Assembly (NCBI GenBank): GCA_022578605.1
Contig: MU394054.1
Location: 312,945-376,944 of the forward strand
DNA: 64,000 bases
Source: Camillea tinctor
Taxonomy: Eukaryota > Ascomycota > Sordariomycetes > Xylariales > Xylariaceae
Reading direction: 5' to 3'
Under the pieces are notes generated by a model. That model saw only the letters and a program-made list of their open reading frames with translations, searched no databases and was not told where the DNA came from. Shown piece by piece: positions 35,212-47,215 of this stretch (within the stretch, counting starts at the first letter, position 1; each line of letters begins with the position of its first letter). Both the position numbers and the translations under genes were made by a program.

Positions 35212-37953
35212 TATCGCAACCTGATTACGATACTTTAAAAGGTCGGTGAGCTGGTTAATTTTCACCTATCGGGATGAAATTAGAGGAAGATGAGAGGGTG
35301 ACGGAGAGAGGGGTGAGCATGAAGAGATGTCTGCTTCGAATATTTGTACTTTATGGGATTACGGTACAAAAATCGTTGATTGCCTCACGTACGACGGCAG
35401 GGCGGCTGGGCAGTTGGATGCTCACAGTTACACAGCAGGAAAGGAGTCTAAGCGGTATCAGAAACCTTGACACCAGGTAGGTACTGTACACTGGCATAGG
35501 TACGTATCAATCCCTTCATTGAGGGGTATAATTGACGGGATATAAATCAGCTTTATTAATTAATGTTGGTTTAAGTTCCATGTCGGTTCTTATAAATTTT
35601 AGGTAACTTATACCTTGCTTAATACACCAGCATGAGCATTTCAAAGGTTATGTCCCTCAGGTTGATGTATATTAATATATACTTACCAGGTAGGTATGTA
35701 GTAATAAGACCAGTTCATTTTACATTTCACTTGGCCTCATATGAAAGTCAAATGTAAATAGTAGTGGTCGTTTAGTGAAACCCAATTCTTATAATCAATT
35801 ACATAGAATGCACTTAGATTAGTTACATACATTGCACAACAAAACCCCACGTTCAGCTATCACGCTGGCACGACACTATAAAGTGAGGGGTAGTTTAAGT
35901 AATATATAACAACTAACAACTAACAACTAATAAGAAATAAGTTGCATATACTTATAACATTTTACGAACGGACAAAAAACCAATTGCAACATATGTAACT
36001 TACCTTTAAGTAAGCTTTATCGCCAAGTGGTCTATTATATAAAGGTTAAGGTTGAGCTGAGTCGTCGTCTTCTTGTTGCCAGCGCATAGCTAACGTCTTA
36101 CATCTATCTACCTACCTGTGATGAAGACCACAGGGTTGTTGCATATCTCCACACCGTAAAGTTCTAGGTTAGTATCTTATCAGTTAGTTGTATTGCCCCG
36201 TACGTGAGAAACAAGTACGAATATAATGCAGGTCAAGCAAACTAGCACACTTAGCCATCCAGTCGTTGCGGTGAACGAAGCGTTGATCTACCTTCTAGAG
36301 TCACGTAGGCAAAAAGCTAAACTCCGCATTTAATTCCCGCAACGCAGCATCTCGACTGTTCTATCTGGATATTCGTCCATGGGGTGCTATATTGTCTATA
36401 AGTCATTGATCGAAATCTGAATGATATGCTTCATGAGCCTAAATCTGGCCGCTGCATGTACACTAATAGACAGACAGATAGTAGTTAAAGAGGCCTGTAT
36501 TAGACGCCCTGCTGCAAACTCATCGGTTACGAATACTAAGTCCTATCCGAATTATTACAAGTTCATTGGCTGGACACTCAAAATACTAGACAAGTCCTTG
36601 CTTCGTTGCTATCAAAATCCTCTTACACCGTGATGGGTGGGTTCATTCCACTTTACGGCATATCGGTAGGATATAGGGCTGCGTCTTACCTTGATACGGT
36701 GGGTAGGATTCACGTCTTCCTTGCCTGATTACTCCACCGTAAGCAAGCCATATGGCAACTTATTGGGGATAAGGAGGGGCAAAGGAGTAACAGACACCGC
36801 CAGACGGCTGTGAATGGATTGGTTTGTGGCAGTGGCAGTATGATGACGGATGAATTGGATAGATGGGTAGCCATAGTATAATATCTAGATCATTATATGC
36901 TTATGTAACTACAACATTTGCCTCCCGATTAGGTCTTACACTACATGTGCAATGACTGCTGTCGATACTGAACCCCGGACGGTTTGCGTATAGTTATACC
37001 ACTTAACACGAGCCTCAAAGCTTCCCCCCCCCTCAACCCTTAACCACATTGCTCTCTGTACGACATCATTGCCGTACCATACGCGTGGAAAACAACTATT
37101 ATCCCTGTTAAATCATATGCTAACAAGCGGCCGCATCGACCGCATCTCACCAATACACTCTAATTGTACACCGTGAGTCCTCTTTGTGTTACCCTTCTCC
37201 TCCCCATGTCTTCTTACCTTACCTCATCAGGCTTCATTTCTCCAGGCCAAACACTTCATGCCTTTTACAATCCCTTGGTCAAGCTTTCCCACCATTACAC
37301 ATCAGATTATATCTTGCAGCAGCAGATCCTTCCACGTACCTTTGATGACAGTGGCTTTAATCGTGAGTACGAATCTCATCTTTGCACTAATAGGAGTTCA
37401 CAAGTAAACTCTACTCCTTAAAGATATCTATGTATATTATATTAGTGTTTCTGAGGCAAAAGATCTACAGCACCGCGTGCAAAGCTGTGTAGTCATATCA
37501 GAGTAACGTTTCCATAACAGTCGGGTATCCCTCGCTCATAGCTGCCCCGGAATCATAGAGTTCAGACCCCGATTACCATACTACCATATGTGGGATGCCA
37601 TGTGTTATAGGCTGTTCAGGGGTTTATCTAGGCCAGGGAGCTGAGCTACACGGATAACTTCATAACCTATCGCCACCCCGTAATTTAACGGGTGCCACGC
37701 CAACCTTCATTCTAGCTGACCCAAGTCTTCAATCATGCTTCTATGCGCTGTTCCTATTTCTGTTTCCCGCTATCCATTTTCATTTTCATTCTCTGAGCAT
37801 CCACGTCACCATCCCGAATACAAGCCATCCTGAACAAGTTATATATCCCCCAAGTGCGGCTCCAAATGATACTGAATAAATAATTAGCAGTTAATAATTG
37901 CCCCCTTTCACATACACGTACATACATCAGTCGACACACAATTATCCTCTAGC
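35212..37953. other. AT-rich gene-free stretch between GNAT and Zn2Cys6 genes
   Basis: About 2.7 kb separates the two divergent genes. Frames at 36421-36633, 37164-37421 and 37754-37939 show no domain. An AACAACTAAC-type short tandem repeat lies at about 35909-35930. The sequence is too interrupted to name any mobile element, although heavy AT content would fit mutated repeats. Confidence 0.45.
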
Positions 37954-40136
37954 ATGACGCGAGTGGCAATGTACCCTCACGACGTAGGCGCAGGCGGCGG
38001 TCCTCCAGTTGTCAGTATCGAGAAGGCAAACCAAGCATGTTACTCGTGCAGGAAGCAGGTCGGTCATCTTATCGTTTAGCTTTCTACTGATCATGCGACT
38101 CACTTGGAGATAGAAACGGAAGTGCGACAAGGCCCTACCAGCGTGCGCACTTTGTACTAGAATGGGACGCACCTGTGATTATTCAGAAGTCCAACCAGTT
38201 CCTACCGCTGAGGACTTGGAAGCCCTGAGGCGGCAATTGACCGAGTTGGAAAGGCGATTGAATACTACGAGCAGCGGATCGAATGTTAACATTGCTCCTA
38301 CGAGTTCTTCCCAGAACGATGCATTATCGCACATCCATACTCGCCAGCCAGCACCGACAGAAATCTCATGGGAAGGGGGACAGAACTTGTTTAGCCCTAC
38401 GTTGTTTCTAGATGGACGGTTGTTTAAACGGATAGGGCTTTCGATTCCCAGGCCATCATCAGAACTATCCTCGGTGAGTGTTGCATCTATCTAACCCAAT
38501 ATGGAACACCTAGGTAGTTCTTCGATGATACGGACGATCGGCGTATTCGTCTATCGGGGCTCACACTGCAAATATCTTACAGTTCTGGGTAGCAACATCG
38601 ATGCGACTTGGTATAACGTTCGTGACGAATAACCTCTTTAGCATCTTTAGGAGTTGTATGATTTGTCGCTGAGTTCAAGCAACTGACTATTTATATAAAA
38701 CAGGAAATACTACAGTGTATCGGCGATGCAGAAGCACTTCAACACACATTAACAGGCTATTTTGACGACATCCATCCCTGGATGCCTATGGTGTTGAGAA
38801 AACGGATGAGAATCACGTACCCGATGTGGGACGGAGGTGACGACGTTGTTTTATTATTTCTGGCTATGAAACTCATCACCTCGCAACCGCAGGCCGGCTT
38901 CTTAGCCTCCGAGAATCATCTGTACATTGCGTCGAAACGATTTATAGCTCGGCTTGAAGGCATAGGTACAGCTTCGCTTCAATATTTACAAACTTTGATT
39001 CTAGTGGCGTTATACGAGTACGGCCAAGGGATCTATCCAGCGGCTTGGATGACGGTGGCACAATGCGTACGGTATGCCCATTTCATCGGGTTACCATCGT
39101 ACAGTGAAAGCAACAACGTGCTCGGCCAATGTGTGAGTGGCATACCGTGATGAACGACCGAAAAAACCATCTCCGGATTAATTATGAGGATTTTTACTTA
39201 CATTTCAATCAGACAACATGGACAGAGGCAGAGGAACGACGTCGAACTTGGTGGGCGGTTTACGTGGTAGACAAGATAATTTCGATCGGATCCCAGAAAC
39301 GGCCATTGTGCGGAGAACCAGCACCTAACGAGATCCTACCCATAAACGATAAAGCGTGGGAATCGGGCGATGCTAGTTTAGTAGTGCAACGAACCGTCAC
39401 CTCGCCCAGTTCCGATTCACAATCCCCATTCGGCAGACTTTGTCAATGTGCACTTCTCATCGCTAAGATGCTCCGGTACGTACAGAGGACCGAGATCCGA
39501 AAGGCCAACCACGAACGCCTTGACTACTCCGAAGTAGCGAACATAACCGAAGCCGCCAGCAGCCTGAATCAGTGTCTCCAAGCCGAACTCGCAGCGGACC
39601 CGGGAGGCTACTTTAGCTTAGCGGCGGCGCGGTGTCTGATTTTCAGCGCTAGCATGAAAGCTCTCAGCATCTACAGCGCAGAAGTACTTGGTACCAGCAG
39701 CATCGGGGCTAGTAGCATTACCAGTGTCCAAGAGCAATTGTGGACAGACGAGGATCTCGCTCTGCGTCTGGTGGCTGTAGATGAGATGAAGAAGACAGCG
39801 GCGCACGTGCGCGACTTTGCGGCCGACTTGTTCGCGTATATCACGATGGACGAGGACCTAGTCAGGACACCACCATTCGTACTCGATGCGGTGTACTCGG
39901 CTGCGGCGACATTCTGGTCAGCGTGGAAGGAAGACGCGGACCCTGTCGCTGAGACGAGTCTCGAGAATCTTAAAAGATGCCTTGTCCGCATCGGTGGCCG
40001 CTGGAGACTCGGTGGCGAGTACCTAAAGCTCCTCGACCAGCTCGAGATGAGCTCTATGATCGGACAGGGTGGCTTCCCTGACCGGAGAAGCTTCGTGGGA
40101 ATCCCCATGGTGATTTCTAACTTGGGTGGGATGTAA
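37954..40136 (+). CDS. Zn2Cys6 transcription factor
   Basis: Protein of 605 residues from four exons (37954-38058, 38114-38473, 38704-39132, 39213-40136), introns of 55, 230 and 80 bases, all in phase 0. The binuclear zinc cluster has Cys at 29, 32, 39, 46, 49 and 56 and is split by the first intron. A short predicted helix LEALRRQLTELERRLN follows as linker and dimerisation element. The fungal-specific regulatory domain starts at GYFDDIHPWMPMV and includes WTEAEERRRTWWAVYVVDK. The 230-base second intron is long for this window. I looked for a hidden exon inside it and found none that keeps the frame. Target genes are unknown; the nearest are the GNAT gene upstream and the 91-residue gene downstream. 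Confidence 0.9.
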
Positions 40137-41089
40137 GAAGGGAATAATAGTGGATAGAAAGAAAGCGAAAACAGTGACATAACCTAGGTATTATGGAATG
40201 ATATGGGTTTAGCTTAGGAATTGGTGGCATATACGGAAGCGGATATTATGTTACATATCAAAGGGAGTTTTGTTTATTTTGATAATGGTATACTTATTGG
40301 GGGTAGCTTGGTGGGCAGCATTGATATGGAGTTATAGGATCTTAGGGTATTCTGGCATTGTTTCACCCCACTTACAGCTCATGTGCCTCGACGGCCTTGT
40401 CTATGGGTTTTTATTCGTGGTCTTAGGTGTATCCAAGTGCATCCTTTATGAAGACCATTCATATAGTAGACTAGACGCACGTCTTAGGGACGGCATTGCT
40501 AGAAGACAACACTCTCTAACATACCAATTCGCAATGCTTAATATCGTATGGTGAATTTTATGGCATACCTCATTCTCAGTAGTTAGTAGAAATAGATATA
40601 TAATGAAACTTCCGGGAGTGGGATAAAGTATGAAGTTGGAACTCAATTCCAGTCGCCCCCTTTTCATCGGCTAATTAGCCCCTTAAAAGATATTTCGTCC
40701 CAAACAACGCTGAAGTCGATGGAAAATATTATTTGTCAAATGCGCTACGGACATAAGTAATACAGGGGAAATTTATCCATCTACTCGTCATCACTACATG
40801 CGATAATCTGACGTAGCAAAGATGTAAGGCTATTCAGTCGTGACATCATGCCGTGGTCATGATGCACGGTGCGGCCAGCCATGTCTTGGGACTTGGCAGT
40901 ACCCCTGAGGCATGAACTACACAACGTATATCATTTAAGTTACCAATTTACAAAAAAGATCAATTAATTCCTTGTCTAAAAGATTCTTCCACCTTTATTA
41001 GCACCCGGCCCGACGCATTCTGAGCTCACGATATCACAATCATCAATAGCATCTCACAAAACAATCCTCACCAAACCAGACCACGCACC
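40137..41089. other. Spacer after the Zn2Cys6 gene
   Basis: A plus-strand frame at 40270-40554 starts with hydrophobic residues (LIMVYLLGVAWWAALIW) but continues without any recognisable family and has AT-driven composition, so it is not called. The last 100 bases look like a leader of the small gene at 41090. Confidence 0.4.
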
Positions 41090-41445
41090 ATGTCCGAACA
41101 AGGCGGCGACCTCAACGAGATGGCCAAAGAGGGTACATCAGGTAAACACGCTATTCCAATATCACCCATCTAATACCCATTGATCTATCTCTCGTCCCGG
41201 ATTTTCTAACCAAAAAAATAGTCCCCGGAGATGCTGGAAAGCAGAACACACTCCCCTCGGTGCTGAATCCACATCAAAAGCGGGGCGACACCGGCCCCGG
41301 CGCTACCGCCCTGCACGCCGCGGCCGATAACCCCGTCGGCATGGGCCCCGCCGATGACGACGCCGTCACGGCGTCGGGCCACGAGGTGCCCCGCGCAACG
41401 GTAGAGAAGCATAGTGGAAGCGGGGGGGAGGAGAGGAATTACTAG
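41090..41445 (+). CDS. Small uncharacterised protein, 91 residues
   Basis: Two exons (41090-41141, 41222-41445) across an 80-base phase-1 intron give a 91-residue protein starting MSEQGGDLNEMAKEGTS and ending HSGSGGEERNY. It is hydrophilic, rich in Gly, Ala and Asp, with no signal peptide or membrane segment, and looks intrinsically disordered. Exon 2 is strongly GC-rich in third positions, unlike the flanking spacers, which supports real coding. I do not recognise the family. The composition is reminiscent of small stress-related fungal proteins, but that is only an impression. It is downstream of the Zn2Cys6 gene on the same strand. Confidence 0.7.
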
Positions 41446-41908
41446 GGTTTGTGGGGGTTGGAGGAGTTATTGGGGGGGAGATGCTTGGTGAGCTTAATAG
41501 TAAGTGTAGGTTCGATTCCTATGAGCGCTATTGGTATCTTACTATTAGCTCATCTGAGATAGGAGAGGGAAAAGGGGAGAGACGTTGTGGGGGGTGGTAC
41601 AGGCGGGGGTCCCGATTAACTGTGTCTGTGACTACGCAGACTCTCATAAAAACAAAAGTTGGCAGAACTACGCCTCTGGGACAGCGGCTTGCGCAGCAAA
41701 AGCCCTTCTGAGTAGTGTCACACCTACATACAGAGCCGACAAGGCTTCACACACAGATGTCATCTAATTCGATACAACGATCACTAAGGATAGAGAGCTT
41801 CGAGAGTTTGAGGAGTCTTCATTCCCTGGCCGTCATGCTAGAAAGACAGAGACTATAAATTGGCGGCTGAGTGCAGTCAGACTGCATGGGTAGGCTTCAA
41901 ATCGTTGA
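41446..41908. other. Spacer between the small gene and the TPR relic
   Basis: Two overlapping plus-strand frames (41451-41711 and 41585-41767) have no domain. A GTTCGATTC sequence at 41510-41518 looks like a tRNA B-box, but no acceptor stem or A-box can be paired with it. Confidence 0.45.
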
Positions 41909-42560
41909 GAGGCAGTAATAGCTAGGAAACACTTGAATACCTGAGCACATATGCTTCCTCATTGCACGGTCTTGGACTGTTTTCGGAGGCTGAATCAATG
42001 CATCGAGATTGTTTAAGGGGAAAAGTACAGATGCTAGGTCCTAATGCGGCATCTACTGCCGAGAGCATCAATAATTTGGCTTTACCAGTTCTTATGCAGG
42101 GCAAGTATGATGAAGCCATCGAATACCTCACTCAGGTCCACAGTTTGCAACAAGAAATATTGGGCGAAGAAAATGCAGATACCATGCAGAGCCTTCACGA
42201 TCTTGCAATAGAACATAGAGAGTCAGGAGAAATCGAGGATGCAGCCAGGATAGGACGTGAAGTACTAGCCCTTCGGGCGACAGTGTTGGGCAGAAAACAC
42301 TTAGACACCCTCGCTAGTATGGTAGAGCTATCTTTAGTAGAAGAGGAATTAGGAAACACTGAAAAGCAGCGCAGCTAAATAAAGAGGCAATCGGCCATGT
42401 AGTAAACTGGACGGGCTCTACAAATCCAAATACTTTGGAGGGATTTTCTGCCCTCGCTGCCTCACTACGAAGCCAGGGCCGTTCTCTAGAATCCGAGAGG
42501 CTATATAGGACTGGCCCAGAAGAAACGGTGACTCGAGACTTGGGGAGAGATAGAAAGTAA
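41909..42560 (+). pseudogene. Frameshifted TPR (kinesin-light-chain type) gene relic
   Basis: The longest open part (41962-42378) encodes two to three 42-residue tetratricopeptide repeats of the kinesin-light-chain type, recognisable by AESMHRDCL, then INNLALPVLMQGKYDEAIEY, then ILGEENADTMQSLHDLA and VLGRKHLDTLASM. Upstream the repeat continues as ARKHLNT and then shifts frame by one base at 41938-41941. At about 42366 the frame shifts again and the repeat pattern continues (NPNTLEGFSALAASLRSQGR) to a stop at 42558-42560. Further left the homologous frame is broken by stops at 41890-41908. Such TPR arrays usually form the C-terminus of fungal NLR-like NB-ARC or NACHT proteins; no nucleotide-binding domain is found here. 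So this is a decayed 3' fragment. Confidence 0.8.
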
Positions 42561-43724
42561 GTACCCCAATTCATATTCTGAAAAGCAATAGCAGCTCTTA
42601 AGTTCCGTCGTTATGTTCTCGCCTTTAACTTATTTACTTAGTCAACCTGGAAACGAATGAAACTAACTGGCCACCCGGGTGTTGATGCCAGTCGGAATAC
42701 CCACTGAGAGAAAGTTCGAAGGTCGAAATCTGTTGCAGTGCCATATATATGAGCTAATTGTCAAAAGGCAATTAGCATATGCTTTTGTCTGTAAGAAAAT
42801 CTGAGGACTGAGAGTTAATTTCCAGGAGTACAGGGGTTGACGGCAAAGAAGGGGCTTATTTGTATGTATGATCTATGTCAGCATGTGCATTTAGTTCTTG
42901 TAACTCACGGAAGAAAATATACGGTTTCTCTCTCTATAGGGTGCGCATCATGAACACCAACGGACCACAGCAGCCAGGCGATATGGCTTACTATGTTTCT
43001 AGTACTGGGGCTAATTAAGACGACAATGGCTTATTAAGAAAAATTTGAAGAAATACGAAAACAGTGTTTGTAAGATTTGACTACTAATAAGAGAAACGAA
43101 GAGAAGCTTGGACGAATATATATGATGTTGAATTGAAGTTATGAGGTTGCTTGACTAGGTGACTATCTATCTCTGGATGATGGGAGGACCTGTCCCTTAT
43201 ATACATGTAGCTGCGGATACACCTTGTACCCGTATGTTGACAGATACCCCTTACCACCTATTTGAGCATATGAGTAGTATATTAGCTTCTAGGTAGTTAC
43301 AACGTTAGATAGTTTGCTGATGTTGTTCAATGTTACTTAAGTTAACACTATTGATTGGCCAGTGTGACTTACATAAGCTATATTAAGAGTCTTTTTCAAT
43401 ACGCCAGACACACGCAATTGATTTATACCATTTAACAATGTTCATAACCATCTCGATGTCTTCAATGCCGCTGCATTCGATCAATCGAACGATGTAATGG
43501 ACTTAAGCCGGACTTAACGAATTTACGAACTAATCTGCAGGTTGTCGGTTTAACTTGATCTTTATAGTATATAGATCTAAATGTCTCTCTTCATTGGAAG
43601 CTCATACGAATTTCTGCAAATCAGCAAATTCCTAGTTAAGCAACTATCTTGAACCGGTCTTCAATTCACAGCGCATAGGGTAATTTAGGACTTAACATCT
43701 ACTTGGCATAGATACTCTTTCTAC
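42561..43724. other. Spacer between the TPR relic and the SnoaL-like gene
   Basis: AT-rich. A 22-codon frame at 42950-43018 (MNTNGPQQPGDMAYYVSSTG at its start) follows a CTATAG acceptor-like site and could be the last exon of something lost, but support is weak. Nothing else stands out. Confidence 0.4.
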
Positions 43725-44599
43725 ATGACTTTACTCTACTCCAGGGGTCTGCGTCTTCTTTGTTCAAATAGTATACTAAACCACTTGAACCCCGCCTCAA
43801 CTCGGATACCGTTTACACGCAACCTGTCCGCCCAAGTCATGGCTGGATCATATGATATCCACAGCTATCTTCTAGATAGGGCGAATATTCATGACACCGT
43901 AACACGGCTGGTAAGTTATAAAGGATATATGCATAGGATTCAATCAAGACTAAATGAGTGTGAAGACTTTCCACATTGATACGAAATCTGTCGAGGGACT
44001 CATTAATGAGGTGTACGCGCCGAATCTGGTGATAGACTACACATCTATGTTCGGTGGGGAACCACAGCAGACGACCGGAGAAGAATGGAGCCAGAAAGTC
44101 GGGTCGATGATGGCTCGCTATGACGAGACGCATCATGTGGTCACGTACGTCCCTTATATTGATTTCACGCGAGGTTGAGATGGGCATCTAACATATAAAA
44201 AAAAACGAAGTGGTCTCTTGATTCAGCTCCCACAGCCGACCAGCAAGGCAAATCGACCAGACAAGTGTACTGTGTTGTCGAATGTTACAGCACATATGGT
44301 ACGACGAAATGTCAAGGGTGAACCGATCGTGCATGATGGGGTGGGTTTTTTAACTACTTCTATTTCCCCAATGAACCCAGTACTTAATAACTATTAAGAA
44401 GATATTGCTAACATGAAGGTTGCTATTTGATTTATAGGGGAGGTATATACTTGATCTTATCAGATTGCCGGAGTTAGAAGAGAAGGAGGAGAATCCTTGG
44501 AGGATCAGCAAGCAAGCGTTTACTGCTTCATGGTACGATGGCAACATGGAAGTCTTGAACGCTGCTTCGGAAAACGTGGGTAAAGAAGACAAAGATTAA
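43725..44599 (+). CDS. SnoaL-like (NTF2-fold) protein
   Basis: Protein of 218 residues from four exons (43725-43910, 43966-44144, 44211-44340, 44438-44599); introns are 55, 66 and 97 bases and phases close. The core LDRANIHDTVTRLTFHIDT, then VIDYTSMFGGEP, then HHVVTGLLIQLPQPTS, then NVTAHMVRR and GGRYILDLIRL is the SnoaL-like fold of fungal proteins with an NTF2-type cone. The family covers polyketide cyclases, dehydratases and many of unknown activity. The N-terminus before MAGSYD (residue 39) is Arg- and Ser-rich and could be a mitochondrial presequence, or the true start may be residue 39 at 43839. No polyketide synthase is nearby, so a role in a metabolite cluster is not supported here. 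Confidence 0.85.
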
Positions 44600-45378
44600 A
44601 GGAGAAACAAGGTACACTCTGCTCCAATCTTGAGTCCCTGCTATATTGAATTGTATGTACATGTCAACATGCAGTGTCTATACATATGTACTATGTATAT
44701 GTATATGTAGATGTAAGAAGCACGTATAGTGAAAATTGTGTAGCGCCATTGACCAATTAAAGGCCAGGTAGGTAGATTTGGTGCCAGGTAGTTCCTTGTA
44801 GCCAGATTAATCATCAGAGGACCCACTGAAAAAGCATGGGCAATGGGGTAGCACACGGGCAAGCAACAAGGAGCTAGGCGGTCTTTAATGATCCACTGCG
44901 ACGACGTAATGTCCAGAGCTTCTTTCCCTTTTTTTCTTTCTCCCATTCTCAACTTTCACTTCCAATACGAGATCTACGCCTGTATCTGTCGCAAGTAAAC
45001 ACACGTTTTCCCCAGCGAGCATGTGTAAAATCCAGTCACTTCAGAGACATAGACTTAACTGAATTCCTAAGACCACCCGCGATTGTGTTGCTGTTCACAT
45101 ATTCGAACCTTTGAACGCTTTCTACGTGTAGAAGTTCTACTTAATCTCGTATTCTGGTTTCCGGCACGATCCACAACACAACTCGACCCAACCAAGTTTA
45201 CCGCTTCCCGCGAACGAATATCTACCAAAGCCAGTACAATTCATATAATACAGTTCGTAAACGTATCACTCGAATCGCATCCAGGCATAACTCGAGGGAT
45301 CGGAGGAGTTGGTAGAGTAGAGAAGCATTTCCTACTTTATCTCGGCTGGGGCTCCAATACCCCCAACCCAACTACAAC
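44600..45378. promoter_or_regulatory. Promoter region of the Rmd1-like gene
   Basis: Includes the 3' flank of the SnoaL-like gene, a TATG-rich run at about 44680-44715 and AGGTAGGTAG at 44765-44774. From 44925 on it is CT-rich and looks like leader. A plus-strand frame at 45083-45523 overlaps the Rmd1 start out of frame and is not called. Confidence 0.45.
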
Positions 45379-47215
45379 ATGGCTTCCAGGGGAGACTCCT
45401 CGCGTAGTGTGCCCACACGATCGTCTATGCGCTTGTTCTCTGTCGACAATGTCCTCCAACATGCATCCGAGATACCATCAGGCCAGCCCCGAGTGCCGCC
45501 TCCACGAGGACCACGAAGCATAACCGGCGTGCGCCGCGTCAGTGGCGGAGGACTACCGAATCTTGCATCACGGACTGGACAGCATAATATGCCTTCTCGG
45601 ACCACGCGAATCAGTGAAAAGTTAGTACTTCTGCCCGAGACCGTCGACGAAACCGAGGGGGATGAGGAGGAAGCAAGGCCAGGTCTACAAGAAGGAGAAA
45701 CAAGGCCACTCAGGGATGAGGAATTGGATGTATTACGGAAAAGGGGCGGGCTTCGCGGCAAGAGTTATGCTGAACGGCTTCCCAAATTCGAACGAGCCGA
45801 GAAGCTCTCGAGGCTCACGGCTTATTGCACCGCCCAATCATACAAGATGAAATCTACTTCGGAGTTTCTACGCAAGAAGCATGATGCCAAGACCAAGTTA
45901 TATGACGACTGTCTGTACACCGTCTATCATACGCCGCTTCTCCCTGGAATAGACGGTTACCGTGTTCGCAGTCGTCCAATACTCAAGACGCCAGGTACTG
46001 GCAAGACGGTACTTGACCTCGAAATCGAACGCAGCGAGCAGAGCGACGAGCATATGGGTTACTATGATGAGTACACAGACGGGTCGCGGGACGAAAGTCC
46101 CAGCAATGGAAACCTGAGTCCTCGAAACGAGCCTAGCAACGGACATAATCACGACGCCTCGGTCCAGGATCATCCCGCCAGCCCGATAAATAGGTTTGTG
46201 CCGGATGCGAAGCAGTTCGCCGAGATGTTCATCTATTCCTACGGCGTTGTCGTTTTCTGGAACTTTACCGAGCAGCAGGAGAAGGCTATTTTGGCTGACA
46301 TGACATTCGCGGAGAGCGAGACGGGGGCATCGCTAGTTACGCGCCCGCTTGACCAGAGCGACTGTGAGACGGAGGAGTTCCATTTCGAATACAACAACGA
46401 CGTAAAGAGGCCTCGTATATTTAACGACATGATCACGCTGCTGCCACGCTCCGATCACATGGTCAGGCTAACCATCAGCCATGCCATAGCCCAGAGCACG
46501 AAGCTCTGCTTCTTCGAGGAGCGCATGTCTGAGACTATGCTGAATGCCCAGCATATCCCGAAGCGGCTCGCTCTAACCGGGGAGTTGGACATGACGAGGA
46601 CTGAGATCGTCAAGATCCTAGGACGCTTATTCAAGAGCCGCGTCGAGATCAACCTCTGTAAGTTACTCATCCCACTATTACCCAAGATCTGCAACCCATA
46701 CAAGTGAGAAGGAATCCAAAATACTAACGCATGCCTCGCTTTTCTTCTTCTTTGCAGCATCCAACATCCTCGACGTACCCAACTTCTTCTGGGACTCGGA
46801 GCCGACGCTGCACCCGCTCTACATGGCCATCCGCGAGTACCTCGAGATCGACCAGCGCACCAAGGTGCTCAACGAGCGCTGCCGCGTCTTCCTCGACCTC
46901 GCCGAGATCCTCTCCGACTCGGTCGCCGACGCCAAGATGAGCGCCATCACCTGGATCATCATCATCCTCATCGTCGTCAGCATCCTCGTCACCGTCACCG
47001 AGGTCGCCCTGCGCTTCGGCATCCTCTCCAAGGAGCGCGGAAACAGCAATAACACCCCCGCTGGTCTGCTGCTCGCGGACCCCGATCGTGCTATCATGGC
47101 CCGCGCGAATGTCTCGCTCGAGGAGCTGAGGCTCTGGGGCGCGAGCTTGAGCGACGAGGAGAGGAGTGCGGTGTGTGGCGCGGAGTTTCTCGGCACGACG
47201 TATGCTGGTATTTGA
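45379..47215 (+). CDS. Rmd1/DUF155-family membrane protein
   Basis: Protein of 578 residues from two exons (45379-46657, 46758-47215) across a 100-base phase-1 intron. The N-terminal 125 residues are basic and disordered. The DUF155 core runs from about residue 145 (RLTAYCTAQSYKM) to 500, with IYSYGVVVFWNFTEQQEK, then FNDMITLLPRSDHMVRLTIS, then HAIAQSTKLCFFEERM, then FFWDSEPTLHPLY. One membrane helix lies near the C-terminus (ITWIIIILIVVSILVTV). Family knowledge: yeast Rmd1/Rmd8 and fission-yeast Sif2/Sif3 are fungal members; the human relative RMND1 is mitochondrial and needed for translation there. This protein has no clear mitochondrial presequence and is closer to the Rmd1/Sif type. A low-complexity insert lies at about residues 225-275. 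Exon 2 is strikingly GC-rich. Confidence 0.9.

Noticed and set aside
41500..41530. tRNA-like T-arm with GTTCGATTC
   Set aside because: No acceptor stem, D-arm or anticodon arm can be folded at the right distance.
42950..43018. 22-codon frame after a CTATAG acceptor-like site
   Set aside because: Too short to support alone, and no convincing upstream exon could be joined.
37954..44599. Zn2Cys6, 91-residue and SnoaL-like genes as a secondary-metabolite cluster
   Set aside because: No polyketide synthase, peptide synthetase, terpene cyclase or other core enzyme is present in the window.
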